Origin: JAGNRR01 sp964409905
GTDB lineage: Bacteria > Bacteroidota > Bacteroidia > Chitinophagales > Chitinophagaceae
Reading direction: 5' to 3'
DNA: 64,000 nucleotides
NCBI GenBank assembly: GCA_964409905.1
Contig: CAYPET010000005.1
Location: forward strand, 62,001-126,000
The translations under genes and the position numbers were made by a program. This document shows positions 36,488 through 46,004 of this stretch, in pieces (position 1 is the first letter of the stretch; every line of letters begins with the position of its first letter). Below the pieces are notes generated by a model. It was not told the origin of the DNA, searched no databases, and saw nothing but the letters and a program-made list of their open reading frames with translations.

Positions 36488-37474
36488 TTGTCAATCATTG
36501 ACTCACCATATCAAATTTTCAATCTCGAAAGCAAAGATTTTCTTAATGCTGCATTGAGTATATTTCAATACCAAGCGCAACATTGCGAAGTCTATGGGCA
36601 GTACATACAGGCATTACGTATAAATCCCTCTGCGGTCAACCAATTAATTGATATACCCTTTTTGCCAATACAGCTTTTCAAATCGCATCAGGTGGTTAGC
36701 ACAAAAAAAGAAAATTACCTGTTGTTTGAAAGTAGTGCTACCACCTCGCATCAGCCAGCTAAACATTACATTGCAGATAAAATTATTTACGAAACCGCTG
36801 TTGAGTTATCCTTCGAACAGGCCTTTGGTTCGCCAGAAAATTTTGTCATATTAGGATTACTGCCGCATTATTTAGAAAGGGCCAATAGCTCACTTGTCTA
36901 TATGGTAGATCATTTGATAAAAAAAAGCGGACACAAAGAGAGTGGATTCTATTTGCATAAAGATCTAGAGCTTTTCGAAATGCTTAAAATACTCGAAAAG
37001 CGAAAACAGCCAACGGTGCTTTTTGGTGTCACGTTTGCTTTGTTGGATTTAGCCAATAAATTTCAGCTGGACTTAGAGTATACGCATATAATTGAAACCG
37101 GCGGTATGAAAGGCAGACGGGAAGAATTGACAAGACAGGCCGTTCATGAATATTTGAAACGCGCCTTCGGGGCAAAGCCTATATTTTCAGAATATGGCAT
37201 GGCCGAAATACTTACACCATCCTATATGAAAGCGAAAAATCAATTTAAATCTCCATCTTGGATGCGCGTTTTAGTGCGAGACGTTTATGATCCATTTGAT
37301 ATACGAACAAATGGCAAAGGTGCGATTAACATCATTGATTTGGCTAATATTCACTCATGCAGTTTTATTGCCACCGACGATCTTGGTCAACTAGATAGTG
37401 CAGGTTTATTTAAAGTGTTGGGCCGGGTTGATGCCTCAGAAATCAGGGGGTGCAATTTGTTATTAAACGAATAA
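36488..37474 (+). CDS. LuxE-like acyl-protein synthetase family protein
   Basis: About 328 residues. The sequence follows the LuxE/acyl-protein synthetase pattern, which resembles adenylate-forming enzymes: LLFESSATTSHQPAKHYI as the phosphate-type loop, HIIETGGMKGRREELTRQ, and SEYGMAEILTPSY with the conserved Glu-Tyr-Gly-Met. LuxE activates fatty acids by adenylation for reduction; here no LuxC reductase is adjacent, so the acid and acceptor are unknown. The first clear start is a TTG at 36488; the longer frame from 36428 overlaps the divergent gene. Its -7 box is at 36447-36454. Confidence 0.7.
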   Translation: MSIIDSPYQIFNLESKDFLNAALSIFQYQAQHCEVYGQYIQALRINPSAVNQLIDIPFLPIQLFKSHQVVSTKKENYLLFESSATTSHQPAKHYIADKIIYETAVELSFEQAFGSPENFVILGLLPHYLERANSSLVYMVDHLIKKSGHKESGFYLHKDLELFEMLKILEKRKQPTVLFGVTFALLDLANKFQLDLEYTHIIETGGMKGRREELTRQAVHEYLKRAFGAKPIFSEYGMAEILTPSYMKAKNQFKSPSWMRVLVRDVYDPFDIRTNGKGAINIIDLANIHSCSFIATDDLGQLDSAGLFKVLGRVDASEIRGCNLLLNE

Positions 37475-37573
37475 TTCTCCAGCCAAAAAAAATCTCCCCG
37501 CCGAGTTATCAACAATGCATTTTGCAAAAAAGATATATCATTGCAAACTGAATTAAGACAAAGAAGTATAGGA

Positions 37574-39997
37574 ATGGCAAAGAATTTAGTGATAGTAGAG
37601 TCACCGGCAAAAGCAAAAACCATCGAAAAAATATTGGGTGAAGACTTTAAGGTTACCTCTTGTTTTGGGCATGTGCGTGATTTGGAAAAAGCCAACATGG
37701 GGATTGACATTAAAAAAGGGTTTGAGCCAAAATATAAAGTTGCTGATGATAAAAAAAAGGTAGTCAAAGAACTGAAGTCGCTCATGAAAAATGCGAATGA
37801 AGTATGGCTGGCAACGGATGAGGATCGTGAGGGAGAAGCTATTTCATGGCATCTTTGTGAAGTACTTGGTTTAGATCCTGTAAAAACAAAACGGATTGTT
37901 TTTCATGAAATAACAAAGAATGCTATCAAAAAAGCTGTTGAAAATCCACGCACCGTAAATCTTGATTTAGTAAACGCACAACAGGCACGACGTATTTTAG
38001 ATAGAATTGTTGGTTTCGAAATTTCCCCCATCTTGTGGCGCAAGATTAGCATGAAGAATAACCTTTCGGCTGGCAGGGTGCAATCAGTTGCTGTGCGATT
38101 GCTTGCTGAGCGGGAGCGCGAAATAATGGCCTTTCAACCCGTCAGCAGTTTTAAAATTGTAGGACAGTTTGCCGCCGAAAATACAGCCAATAAAAAACAA
38201 TCATTTAAAGCGGAACATGCAAAGAAGAAGGATACAGTAGAAGATGCAAAATCCTTCCTGGAGTCATGTAAAGGTGCTAAGTATACCATTTCGGATATAC
38301 AAGTAAAGCCTGCCAAAAAATCGCCGGCCGCACCTTTTACCACTTCTACCTTGCAACAAGAAGCGAGCAGAAAGTTGGGTTATTCGGTGTCTAAAACTAT
38401 GCTACTGGCTCAAAAGCTTTACGAGTCAGGTAAAATAACCTACATGCGTACCGATTCGGTAAATTTATCTGACACTGCTCTTGAAGATATCAAAAATGTG
38501 GTTTCCGATAAATTTGGGAACGAATACAACCAACTTCGAAAATTTAAAAACAAAAACGAAAGTGCGCAAGAGGCCCACGAAGCTATTCGGCCAACAAGTA
38601 TGGAGGTTGAAGATATCAATAATGCCGACCAGCAAAGATTGTATACCCTCATTTGGCAGCGCACTATGGCCAGTCAGATGGCTGATGCAGAGCTAGAGAA
38701 AACTACCGCAACTATTAATATTTCAACAAATAATGAACAGTTGATAGCCCGTGGTGAAATGGTCAAATTTGATGGATTTTTGCGTTTATACTTTGAAGGA
38801 AATGATGACGATGATGATGACGAAGAGGTAGAAGGAATGTTGCCAAAATTGTCGGTTGGTCAGCAAATTGATTTAACGCAGCTAGTAGCAACACAGCGCT
38901 ATAGCAGACCACCTTCGCGATACACAGAGGCTTCTTTGGTGAAAAAATTGGAAGAGTTGGGAATTGGGCGACCTTCTACTTATGCACCTACTATAAGTAC
39001 TATACAAAATAGAAAATATGTAGAGAAAACCGAACGGGAAGGCACGCCTAGAAATTATGAGGTACTAACCCTTACACCCGATGATGCTTTGGCTCAAGTT
39101 ACCGAAACAGAAATTACAGGTGCCGAGCGCAACAAGCTTTTCCCTACTGACTTGGGGCTACTCGTTACAGATTTTCTCAAAAAGCATTTTGACCAAATCA
39201 TGGATTACGAATTTACCGCCAAAATAGAGGAGGAGTTTGACCATGTTGCTGCTGGTAAAAAAGTTTGGAATACTGTATTGGACGAATTTTACAATCCTTT
39301 TCACGATATCGTAGAGGAAACACTAGAAAATGCAGACACTGTTAGTGGCGAACGGCCGCTCGGCCAACACCCCGAAACTGGAGAACCCATAGTGGCACGT
39401 ATGGGACGTTATGGCCCTATGGTACAAATGGGCAAACAAGCCGAAAATGATGAAGACCCCAAGCCGAAATATGCCAAGTTACAGGCCAATCAAAGTATTG
39501 AGACCATCACACTCGAGGAAGCCTTGGTACTGTTCTTGCTGCCCCGAGATTTAGGCGAGCTAGAAGGACACCCCATCGTTATTAACATTGGTCGATTTGG
39601 TCCTTATGCACAACATGATGGGTTGTTTTATAGTTTAGGCAAAGATTTAGATCCTTATACTATATCCTTTGATGATGCCAAAAAGCTGGTTTTAGAGAAG
39701 AGAGAAGAAAAACAAAAAGCCACCATTAAAGTATTTGAAAAAGAAAAAATAAAAATCCTGCGCGGACCTTATGGCCCATACATAAAAAAGGGTCTACGAA
39801 ATTATCGCATTCCAAAAGACCGTCATGAAGATGCCGATAATATCACGTTGGAAGAAGCACTTCTAATGATGGAGGAGCATATGAAGAATCCACGCGGTAA
39901 GAAAAAAGCTGCTCAAACAGCCGAGCCTGTAGTAAAGAAAGCGGCCGCTGCCAAAAAACCGACAGTTAAGAAAAAAGCAACTAAAAAGAAAAAATAA
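37574..39997 (+). CDS. topA: DNA topoisomerase I
   Basis: A type IA topoisomerase that relaxes negative supercoils. The 807 residues have the N-terminal Toprim domain (LVIVESPAKAKTIEKILG and DEDREGEAISWHL), the active-site segment ITYMRTDSVNLSD with the catalytic Tyr near residue 290, and a C-terminus of small repeats ending in an Ala/Lys-rich basic tail. No C-terminal zinc fingers are visible, as in many Bacteroidota. The ATG at 37574 is chosen over an in-frame TTG at 37541. The next gene starts on its stop codon. Confidence 0.96.
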   Translation: MAKNLVIVESPAKAKTIEKILGEDFKVTSCFGHVRDLEKANMGIDIKKGFEPKYKVADDKKKVVKELKSLMKNANEVWLATDEDREGEAISWHLCEVLGLDPVKTKRIVFHEITKNAIKKAVENPRTVNLDLVNAQQARRILDRIVGFEISPILWRKISMKNNLSAGRVQSVAVRLLAEREREIMAFQPVSSFKIVGQFAAENTANKKQSFKAEHAKKKDTVEDAKSFLESCKGAKYTISDIQVKPAKKSPAAPFTTSTLQQEASRKLGYSVSKTMLLAQKLYESGKITYMRTDSVNLSDTALEDIKNVVSDKFGNEYNQLRKFKNKNESAQEAHEAIRPTSMEVEDINNADQQRLYTLIWQRTMASQMADAELEKTTATINISTNNEQLIARGEMVKFDGFLRLYFEGNDDDDDDEEVEGMLPKLSVGQQIDLTQLVATQRYSRPPSRYTEASLVKKLEELGIGRPSTYAPTISTIQNRKYVEKTEREGTPRNYEVLTLTPDDALAQVTETEITGAERNKLFPTDLGLLVTDFLKKHFDQIMDYEFTAKIEEEFDHVAAGKKVWNTVLDEFYNPFHDIVEETLENADTVSGERPLGQHPETGEPIVARMGRYGPMVQMGKQAENDEDPKPKYAKLQANQSIETITLEEALVLFLLPRDLGELEGHPIVINIGRFGPYAQHDGLFYSLGKDLDPYTISFDDAKKLVLEKREEKQKATIKVFEKEKIKILRGPYGPYIKKGLRNYRIPKDRHEDADNITLEEALLMMEEHMKNPRGKKKAAQTAEPVVKKAAAAKKPTVKKKATKKKK

Positions 39998-40227
39998 TGT
40001 CAGCCACTGATTCACAAAACACTAATCGTCCGGAACGAAAGCCACTAAAAATGGGTATCTATTATGATATCATTGCAGGGATGCTTTATATTGTTTTGGC
40101 TTTTGTGCTCAACAAACGACCGCCTGAAGCTGTCAGTGCGGATATCATTCAAATTGTAATGATTGTTTTTGCCCTCTACGGAGTTTTTCGGATAGGGAGG
40201 GGGGTGTATGGCTTGCGGGCAAAGTAA
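39997..40227 (+). CDS. Small two-helix membrane protein
   Basis: A 76-residue product with two hydrophobic helices at about 20-38 and 50-67 and polar ends; the N-terminus is rich in Asn, Ser and Arg. I recognise no family. Its ATG overlaps the topA stop by one base (TAATG), so it is translationally coupled to topA. Confidence 0.6.
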   Translation: MSATDSQNTNRPERKPLKMGIYYDIIAGMLYIVLAFVLNKRPPEAVSADIIQIVMIVFALYGVFRIGRGVYGLRAK

Positions 40228-40303
40228 TTTTAGCCTTTCATTAAGGTTAACTTAATTCTGTGCATTGGCAATTCTCATTGATAAATAGTATCATTGTAGC
40301 ATT

Positions 40304-41206
40304 ATGAATAAACTTCTTTTCTTGGCTATCATGGGTTTAATGGCTATGAATTTTACCTCCTGTGATAATGGTCCAAAGGTTAAGGATAATCAAACTTCCG
40401 GATCAATACGCATTTGTGTTGATGAAACATACAAGCCCGTTATGGAACAAGCCATCAAGGTTTTTACTTCCCGTTTTCCTAACGCCATAATAGAAGCTGA
40501 TTACAAACCTGAGGCAGAATGTTTTGTAGATTATCTTGAAGATACTACACGAGTCATTTTTGTAAGTAGAACACTGACCGATGACGAAAAACAATATGCA
40601 GAGCAGAATAAAATTGTGAGTCGCTCGCTGCCACTGGCACGTGATGCGCTGGCATTTGTAGTGGCAAAAAATGCCAAAAAGAATGAATTTTCTGTGAAGC
40701 AAATAAAAGACATTCTCACCGGTGCTGCCAACAATGAAGACTATCAGGTGGTGTTTGATAATAAAAATTCCAGCACGGTGCGCAATATTTTAGATTCGGT
40801 TATTCCCGGTAAGGAATTGTCAGATAAAATATATGCCGCAAAAGGGTCGGAAGATGTAATTAATTATGTAGCTCAAAACCCAAAAGCCATTGGAGTAGTG
40901 GGGGTGCCATGGGTGGCTGATGTGCGCGATACGAACACCATTGAATTTCTTGACAAAATTCAGGTGGCAGGCATTTTGCCAGATAACGGCAATCAGTTTT
41001 TACGTCCTTATCAAGCTTATATTGGTCTCAAAACTTATCCTTTCACACGTAATTTATATTTCATTTCTAAAGAAACGTGGGTTGGGTTGGGTACAGGCTT
41101 GGTAAACTTTTTATCACGCGACGGACAATTAATATTTAAGCAAGCCAAATTGTTTCCCTTGCAAGTAAACGTTTTATTAAAAGAAGCTACAATAAAGAAT
41201 AATTAA
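40304..41206 (+). CDS. PstS-like phosphate-binding lipoprotein
   Basis: A 300-residue substrate-binding protein: a signal peptide with lipobox FTSC (Cys20), then a periplasmic-binding fold of the PBP-like/PstS type (SGSIRICVDETYKPVMEQ, SLPLARDALAFVVAKNA, GVVGVPWVADV, YPFTRNLYFISKETW). It should bind phosphate or another oxyanion for an ABC transporter, but no pstCAB genes are adjacent. The next gene is a TPR protein. Confidence 0.75.
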   Translation: MNKLLFLAIMGLMAMNFTSCDNGPKVKDNQTSGSIRICVDETYKPVMEQAIKVFTSRFPNAIIEADYKPEAECFVDYLEDTTRVIFVSRTLTDDEKQYAEQNKIVSRSLPLARDALAFVVAKNAKKNEFSVKQIKDILTGAANNEDYQVVFDNKNSSTVRNILDSVIPGKELSDKIYAAKGSEDVINYVAQNPKAIGVVGVPWVADVRDTNTIEFLDKIQVAGILPDNGNQFLRPYQAYIGLKTYPFTRNLYFISKETWVGLGTGLVNFLSRDGQLIFKQAKLFPLQVNVLLKEATIKNN

Positions 41207-41267
41207 CCAGAATAAATAAACTTTGAAACAGAATAACCATCAAAAAAGCACACTAAAAAACTACGAG

Positions 41268-42827
41268 ATGAAAAAAATAACCTTGCTTCTCATAATAATA
41301 GCCTCTGTTTTTGCTGCCCAAGCGCAGGATAAAGAAAAGGGAATTAGCTATTATAATTATCAAAAATATCAATCCGCCATACAAGAGTTATCGCCCTTGT
41401 CTGAAAAAGATGATTATGCCAACTATTATCTTGGGCTTAGTTATATAGACATGGAGGAGTTTGATAAGGCTAAATCTATTTTTAAACGTTTTCCTGAAGA
41501 CCCAGCTAACATGGCTGGGCAGGCTCGGATTCTCTTTTTGGAAGAAAAAGATGAAGAGGCTAAGAGCATGCTTGAGAATGTAATTCGCAAAGCTTCTCGT
41601 AGAGATAAAAGGCCTTATTTGTATGCCGCAGATGCTGTTACCTATACTGATGGAGGTGATGTAAATAAAGCTCTAGAGTGGTATGACTACTATCTGGAAT
41701 GGAAAAAATCAGGCAACGTATTAATACGCAAAGGGGATGCTTACAGAAAGCAAATGGATGGCGGTAAAGCTATGACTGCTTACCAAAATGCTGCCGAACA
41801 AGGTGGCGACGCCTCTTTGTCTTGTTATAAGCAAGGTAATTTATGGTATGCCTCCAAAACCTATGATAGTGCACTAGCCAACTATAACCGTGCTGCAGCT
41901 TTAGACCCAAATAACCCTTTGCCGTATTATGATTTATCAATGGCCTACTATCGTGTGAATCGTTATGACGAGGCCAAAAAGCAAATTGAAAAATATCTTG
42001 CTTTGTCTGACAAGTCTCCAGAAGATAAAATGCAATATGCCAACATTTTGTATTTGTCACAAGATTATGATGGTGCTATCCAAAAAATGAATGAATTATT
42101 AAACGCAGGTGTTGAGAAAACTTATATGTATCGAGTTTTAGGCTATAGTTATCAAGAAAAGGGTGACAGTGCCAATGCACTCAAAAATATGGATATCTTT
42201 TTCAAGAAACATCCACAGAACAAATTGATTCCACAAGACTATTTTACGTATGGTAAAATTTTGGCGGGGATTCAAGGCAGAGAGGCTGAGGCAGGCACTT
42301 ATTTTGAAAAAGGGATTGCTTCGGATACTGCAACCGATAAGGTGCCGATTCTACGTGAGGTAGCTGATGCGTATAAAAGTGCAGGTGATTATGCCAATGC
42401 GGCTATTTGGTCCGAAAAGATTACGAATGCTCCAGAATCGCCCAGTAAAGAAATTTTGGATTATTGGTGGGCGGGTAGATCATACTACCAGGTGAGCAAC
42501 TACACAAAAGCAGCCGAAATGTATACAAAAATGGTTGAGCGCCGTCCGGATGAGCCAAGTGGTCATTATTGGTTAGCCAAAGTAGCTGCTGCTCAAGATC
42601 CTGAATATACCACCGGTGCTGCCAATGAATTATTTAAGAAGTATATCCCGATGGCAGTAGGTGACTCCAACAAAATTGATGAGCTGGTAAACGCCTATAC
42701 TTATTTGGCAGTAGTTGCTTATAACCAAAAGAATTATTCAGATGCCAAATTGTATTCTGAAAAAATTATTGCGCTGAAGCCTGAGAATGGCACTGCGAAA
42801 CAAATACTGGCTAATATACCAAAGTAA
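41268..42827 (+). CDS. Secreted tetratricopeptide-repeat protein
   Basis: A 519-residue exported protein: signal peptide ending in AQAQ, then at least ten TPR-like helical pairs, clearest around ALANYNRAAALDPNNPLPYY and AEMYTKMVERRPDEPSGHYW. Such proteins act as scaffolds in the periplasm or outer membrane; the partner is unknown. The ATG at 41268 opens the signal peptide, whereas 41223 adds a polar extension. It lies 61 bases after the PstS-like gene and ends at a strong terminator. Confidence 0.75.
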   Translation: MKKITLLLIIIASVFAAQAQDKEKGISYYNYQKYQSAIQELSPLSEKDDYANYYLGLSYIDMEEFDKAKSIFKRFPEDPANMAGQARILFLEEKDEEAKSMLENVIRKASRRDKRPYLYAADAVTYTDGGDVNKALEWYDYYLEWKKSGNVLIRKGDAYRKQMDGGKAMTAYQNAAEQGGDASLSCYKQGNLWYASKTYDSALANYNRAAALDPNNPLPYYDLSMAYYRVNRYDEAKKQIEKYLALSDKSPEDKMQYANILYLSQDYDGAIQKMNELLNAGVEKTYMYRVLGYSYQEKGDSANALKNMDIFFKKHPQNKLIPQDYFTYGKILAGIQGREAEAGTYFEKGIASDTATDKVPILREVADAYKSAGDYANAAIWSEKITNAPESPSKEILDYWWAGRSYYQVSNYTKAAEMYTKMVERRPDEPSGHYWLAKVAAAQDPEYTTGAANELFKKYIPMAVGDSNKIDELVNAYTYLAVVAYNQKNYSDAKLYSEKIIALKPENGTAKQILANIPK

Positions 42828-42844
42828 AGAAGTTACAACTTGAC

Positions 42845-42875
42845 AAAAAAACCGTCTTTATGGACGGTTTTTTTT
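42845..42875. terminator. Bidirectional terminator
   Basis: A perfect 12-base inverted repeat with core ACCGTC/GACGGT, A7 on the left and T on the right, and a 6-base loop. It serves the TPR gene and the convergent uppP gene. Confidence 0.9.
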
Positions 42876-43695
42876 ATTGAATCACATTTGTTGCAATAAG
42901 CGCAATAACGAAAAGGCCAATGGCAATTCGATACCAACCCCAAATTTTAAAACCATACTTTTTTACTATGCCTATAAAAAATTTAATGGCTAATACAGCT
43001 ACAACAAATGCCAAAACATTGCCTATCAAAAAAAGCATAATGTGCGTATTATCTGCAAGGATCATTTCATATCCTTTGGTTTCCACCCCCTCAATTTCCC
43101 ATTTTTTTAGGAAAATGGCATAAATAGTTACCGCAGCCATGGTGGGCACCGCCAAAAAAAAGGAGAATTCTGCTGCGGTTTCACGGTTCATTTTTTGTTG
43201 CATACCACCAATGATTGATGCCGCTGCTCTACTTGTGCCCGGCATCATGGCTAGGCATTGCCAGAAACCAACGCTAACAGCTTGCTTAAAACCTATTTCT
43301 TCCTCGCGTAGAATGCTTGGGTGCTTAAACCAGTTATCAACAAAAAGCAATATGATACCTCCGATAATTAACACAATTGCTATTGGCAAGGGTTTTCCTA
43401 AAACAGCTTCAATGTAATCGTCAAAAATATATCCCAACAGCAAGGCTGGCAGCACGGCTAAGGCTAATTTGAGATAAAAATTGATTCTGCTGAAGTCAAA
43501 GAATTTTTTCCAATACAACACAACTACAGCAAGTATGGCGCCAAACTGAATGCTGTACTCAAACATTTTTACAAACTCATCTTCTTGAATATTAAAAATA
43601 GAGCTCATAAAAATCATGTGAGCTGTAGAAGAAACTGGAAGAAACTCAGTAAGGCCCTCAATTATGGCGATAAGTATCGCTTCAAATAAACTCAT
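42874..43695 (-). CDS. uppP: Undecaprenyl-diphosphatase (UppP/BacA)
   Basis: An integral membrane enzyme that dephosphorylates undecaprenyl pyrophosphate to recycle the lipid carrier of peptidoglycan and other polymers. The 273 residues have the motifs EGLTEFLPVSSTAHM (14-28) and MPGTSRAAASI (near 147-157), and about eight membrane helices. It follows the DUF3098 and ftsX genes, a group found together in other Bacteroidota. Confidence 0.94.
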   Translation of the reverse strand: MSLFEAILIAIIEGLTEFLPVSSTAHMIFMSSIFNIQEDEFVKMFEYSIQFGAILAVVVLYWKKFFDFSRINFYLKLALAVLPALLLGYIFDDYIEAVLGKPLPIAIVLIIGGIILLFVDNWFKHPSILREEEIGFKQAVSVGFWQCLAMMPGTSRAAASIIGGMQQKMNRETAAEFSFFLAVPTMAAVTIYAIFLKKWEIEGVETKGYEMILADNTHIMLFLIGNVLAFVVAVLAIKFFIGIVKKYGFKIWGWYRIAIGLFVIALIATNVIQ

Positions 43696-43707
43696 GAAGC
43701 AGAATAA

Positions 43708-44013
43708 TTAGGCTTGCTTAGGGCTTTTCAGTATTGCAAAACCTTCAATTGCAAAACCAATTAACACCAAAATAGGCGCTAAGGTTATTCTGCGGAAGCT
43801 ATATATTTCATCAGAAGCAAAGACATTTGGATCAGCACTTTTTCCGCCGGCCATTAAAGTGAAGCCCAGAAAAATAAATACCAAACCTATTGCCATATAG
43901 ATATAGTTCTCTTTATGAAATAACATATTATCGGAACCCTGACTCATGGATGTCTTCGTTTCTTTTGTTGCCATTTGTTCGATGTCTTGTTGATTATTTT
44001 TATTTTTTGCCAT
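43708..44013 (-). CDS. DUF3098 membrane protein
   Basis: A 101-residue protein with a polar N-terminal 30 residues and two membrane helices (about 38-56 and 78-94); the segment ENYIYMAIGLVFIFLGFTLM and SFRRITLAPILVLIGFAIE fit the DUF3098 family, which usually lies between ftsX and uppP in this phylum, as here. Its role is not known. Confidence 0.82.
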   Translation of the reverse strand: MAKNKNNQQDIEQMATKETKTSMSQGSDNMLFHKENYIYMAIGLVFIFLGFTLMAGGKSADPNVFASDEIYSFRRITLAPILVLIGFAIEGFAILKSPKQA

Positions 44014-44028
44014 AATAGAGGTATAAAG

Positions 44029-44904
44029 TTAGTAGAGATCGTCTAATTGTGTTTTTAAATATTTTACTACTGCCCGACTTGTACTAATATAGGATATCAA
44101 TACACCTAGCACAATAATGCCAATACAAAGAATAAGTAATTGTGTATTGTTCGAAATTGATTTTAATTCGGGGATCCATTTTTCGACACTGCTGCGCACT
44201 GCAAAAATCGCGACAACTGCCATGAAACCACTTATCACACCATTAATTACACTTCGCTTGATGAAAGGACGTGCAATGAATTTTCTCGTAGCGCCAACCA
44301 TTTGCATGGTTTTGATTAGGAAACGATTACTAAACATTGCTAATCGGATAGTATTGTCAATTAAAAACACAACTGCAAAAATGAGAAGTAATGAGACAAG
44401 TAGCAGTGCAATACTGATTTTCTGAACATTACTTACCATTTTGTCAACAAGGTTTTTTTGATAGTTGACTTCGCGAACAATATTACTTTGCTCTAAAAAC
44501 CGTTTAATACGCACAAGACTATCAGTGTTGACATAGTCAGAATGTAAGTGGATATTTACTGAGCTGTATAAAGGGTTGTATTCTAAAATCTGAATCATGT
44601 CTTCTCCAAAATCACGCTTGTAGATTTCGGCGGCCTGATCTTTTGATATGTACTCACTGTTTTTAGTAAAGGCCTGTTGATCTATTATTTTTTTCAAGGC
44701 TAATACCTTATCCTCTTTAGTGGCATCATTAAAAATTACTTGAACCTCAATGTTTTCTTTTAAGGCATTGGATAGTTTTGAGGCATAAATAACAATCCAG
44801 CCTAAAATACCCAGTAGAAACAACACGAGCGATACCCCAATGATGGAATAGATGTAATTCGCTTTACCTTTTGTACTTCTTGTTCTGTGGCGAGGATTAG
44901 CCAT
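44029..44904 (-). CDS. ftsX: Cell division protein FtsX
   Basis: The permease-like half of the FtsEX complex, which controls peptidoglycan hydrolases at the septum. The 291 residues show an N-terminal basic cytoplasmic tail, a first helix (about 19-40), a periplasmic domain (VQVIFNDATKEDKVLALKK, SVNIHLHSDYVNTDSL), and three C-terminal helices with the motif KTMQMVGATRKFIARPF. The ftsE ATPase is not in this window. It heads the unit with DUF3098 and uppP. Confidence 0.93.
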   Translation of the reverse strand: MANPRHRTRSTKGKANYIYSIIGVSLVLFLLGILGWIVIYASKLSNALKENIEVQVIFNDATKEDKVLALKKIIDQQAFTKNSEYISKDQAAEIYKRDFGEDMIQILEYNPLYSSVNIHLHSDYVNTDSLVRIKRFLEQSNIVREVNYQKNLVDKMVSNVQKISIALLLVSLLLIFAVVFLIDNTIRLAMFSNRFLIKTMQMVGATRKFIARPFIKRSVINGVISGFMAVVAIFAVRSSVEKWIPELKSISNNTQLLILCIGIIVLGVLISYISTSRAVVKYLKTQLDDLY

Positions 44905-44980
44905 GATGGGTAAAAGTAATGTGAATGTGTTACAGTTTGAACAAAGGCCTTAATTTTTTAACAATGGCTTTCAGATTTGC

Positions 44981-44988
44981 TACTTTTG
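44981..44988 (+). promoter_or_regulatory. -7 box for the ACMSD-like gene
   Basis: TACTTTTG, 15 bases before the GTG start at 45004. No TTG at the usual distance. Confidence 0.4.
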
Positions 44989-45003
44989 ACAAAAATAAGC
45001 GTA

Positions 45004-46002
45004 GTGAAGAAGATTGATATTCATACACACATCATGCCCGAAAAGATACCCAACTGGTTTGAAAAATTTGGTTATGGTGATTTTATTCATTTGGAGCATC
45101 ACAAGCCATGTTGTGCCAAAATGATAAAAGGGGACAAGTTTTTTAGAGAGATTGAGAGTAATTGCTGGGAGCCTAAGGACCGGATAATTGATATGGATAA
45201 TACTGAAGTAGATGTTCAGGTGTTGTCTACAATACCGGTATTGTTTAATTACTGGGCAAAACCTGAACACGGCTATGAAACCTCTCGGTTTTTTAATGAT
45301 CATATTGCCCAATGTGTTGAAATGCATCCACATCGTTTCATCGGGTTGGGGACTGTACCCATGCAGGATGTTGACCTCGCAATAAAGGAAATGGAGCGTT
45401 GTGTAAAAGAATTGAAAATGCCCGGGGTAGAAATTGGCACGAACATAAATCAGCTCAACCTAAATGAAGAGCAGTTTTATCCTTTCTGGGAAGCCGCTCA
45501 GGAGCTATTCTGTAGCATTTTTGTGCATCCTTGGGAGATGATGGGCTCCGAACATATCCAGAAGTATTGGCTACCATGGCTTGTAGGCATGCCCGCAGAA
45601 ACCAGCAGGGCGATTAGTTCGCTTATTTTCGGTGGCGTTTTCGAAAAGTTCCCTAAAGTTAAATTTGCTTTTGCACATGGTGGCGGAGAATTTCCGGCTA
45701 CCGTTGGCCGATTACAACATGGTTTCAATGTGCGGCCTGATTTATGCGCTATTGATAACGATAAAAGCCCAAAGGATTATCTCGGCCATTTTTGGGTAGA
45801 TAGTTTAGTGCATGATAGAGATTCGTTTGATTTATTGGTTAAAGTAATCGGCGAAGACCGAATATGCTGCGGTAGCGATTATCCATTCCCTTTGGGCGAG
45901 CACTATCCAGGTAAGTTGATTGAAGAGCTGGCGGTAAATGATGCGCAACAGGAGTTGTTTCTTAGCACCAATGCACTGGAGTGGTTGGGCTTAGATAAAT
46001 AG
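45004..46002 (+). CDS. Aminocarboxymuconate-semialdehyde decarboxylase (ACMSD) family protein
   Basis: A 332-residue zinc amidohydrolase-superfamily decarboxylase. The metal ligands are visible: HTH (residues 7-9), His in FVHPWEMMG near 177, and Asp in CCGSDYPFPLGEHYPG near 295. Other family marks are GVEIGTNINQ and FAHGGGEFPATVGR. ACMSD decarboxylates 2-amino-3-carboxymuconate 6-semialdehyde in the kynurenine pathway of tryptophan breakdown, or in nitrobenzoate catabolism. No other kynurenine gene is adjacent. The first sensible start is GTG at 45004. Confidence 0.82.
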   Translation: MKKIDIHTHIMPEKIPNWFEKFGYGDFIHLEHHKPCCAKMIKGDKFFREIESNCWEPKDRIIDMDNTEVDVQVLSTIPVLFNYWAKPEHGYETSRFFNDHIAQCVEMHPHRFIGLGTVPMQDVDLAIKEMERCVKELKMPGVEIGTNINQLNLNEEQFYPFWEAAQELFCSIFVHPWEMMGSEHIQKYWLPWLVGMPAETSRAISSLIFGGVFEKFPKVKFAFAHGGGEFPATVGRLQHGFNVRPDLCAIDNDKSPKDYLGHFWVDSLVHDRDSFDLLVKVIGEDRICCGSDYPFPLGEHYPGKLIEELAVNDAQQELFLSTNALEWLGLDK

Positions 46003-46004
46003 CC

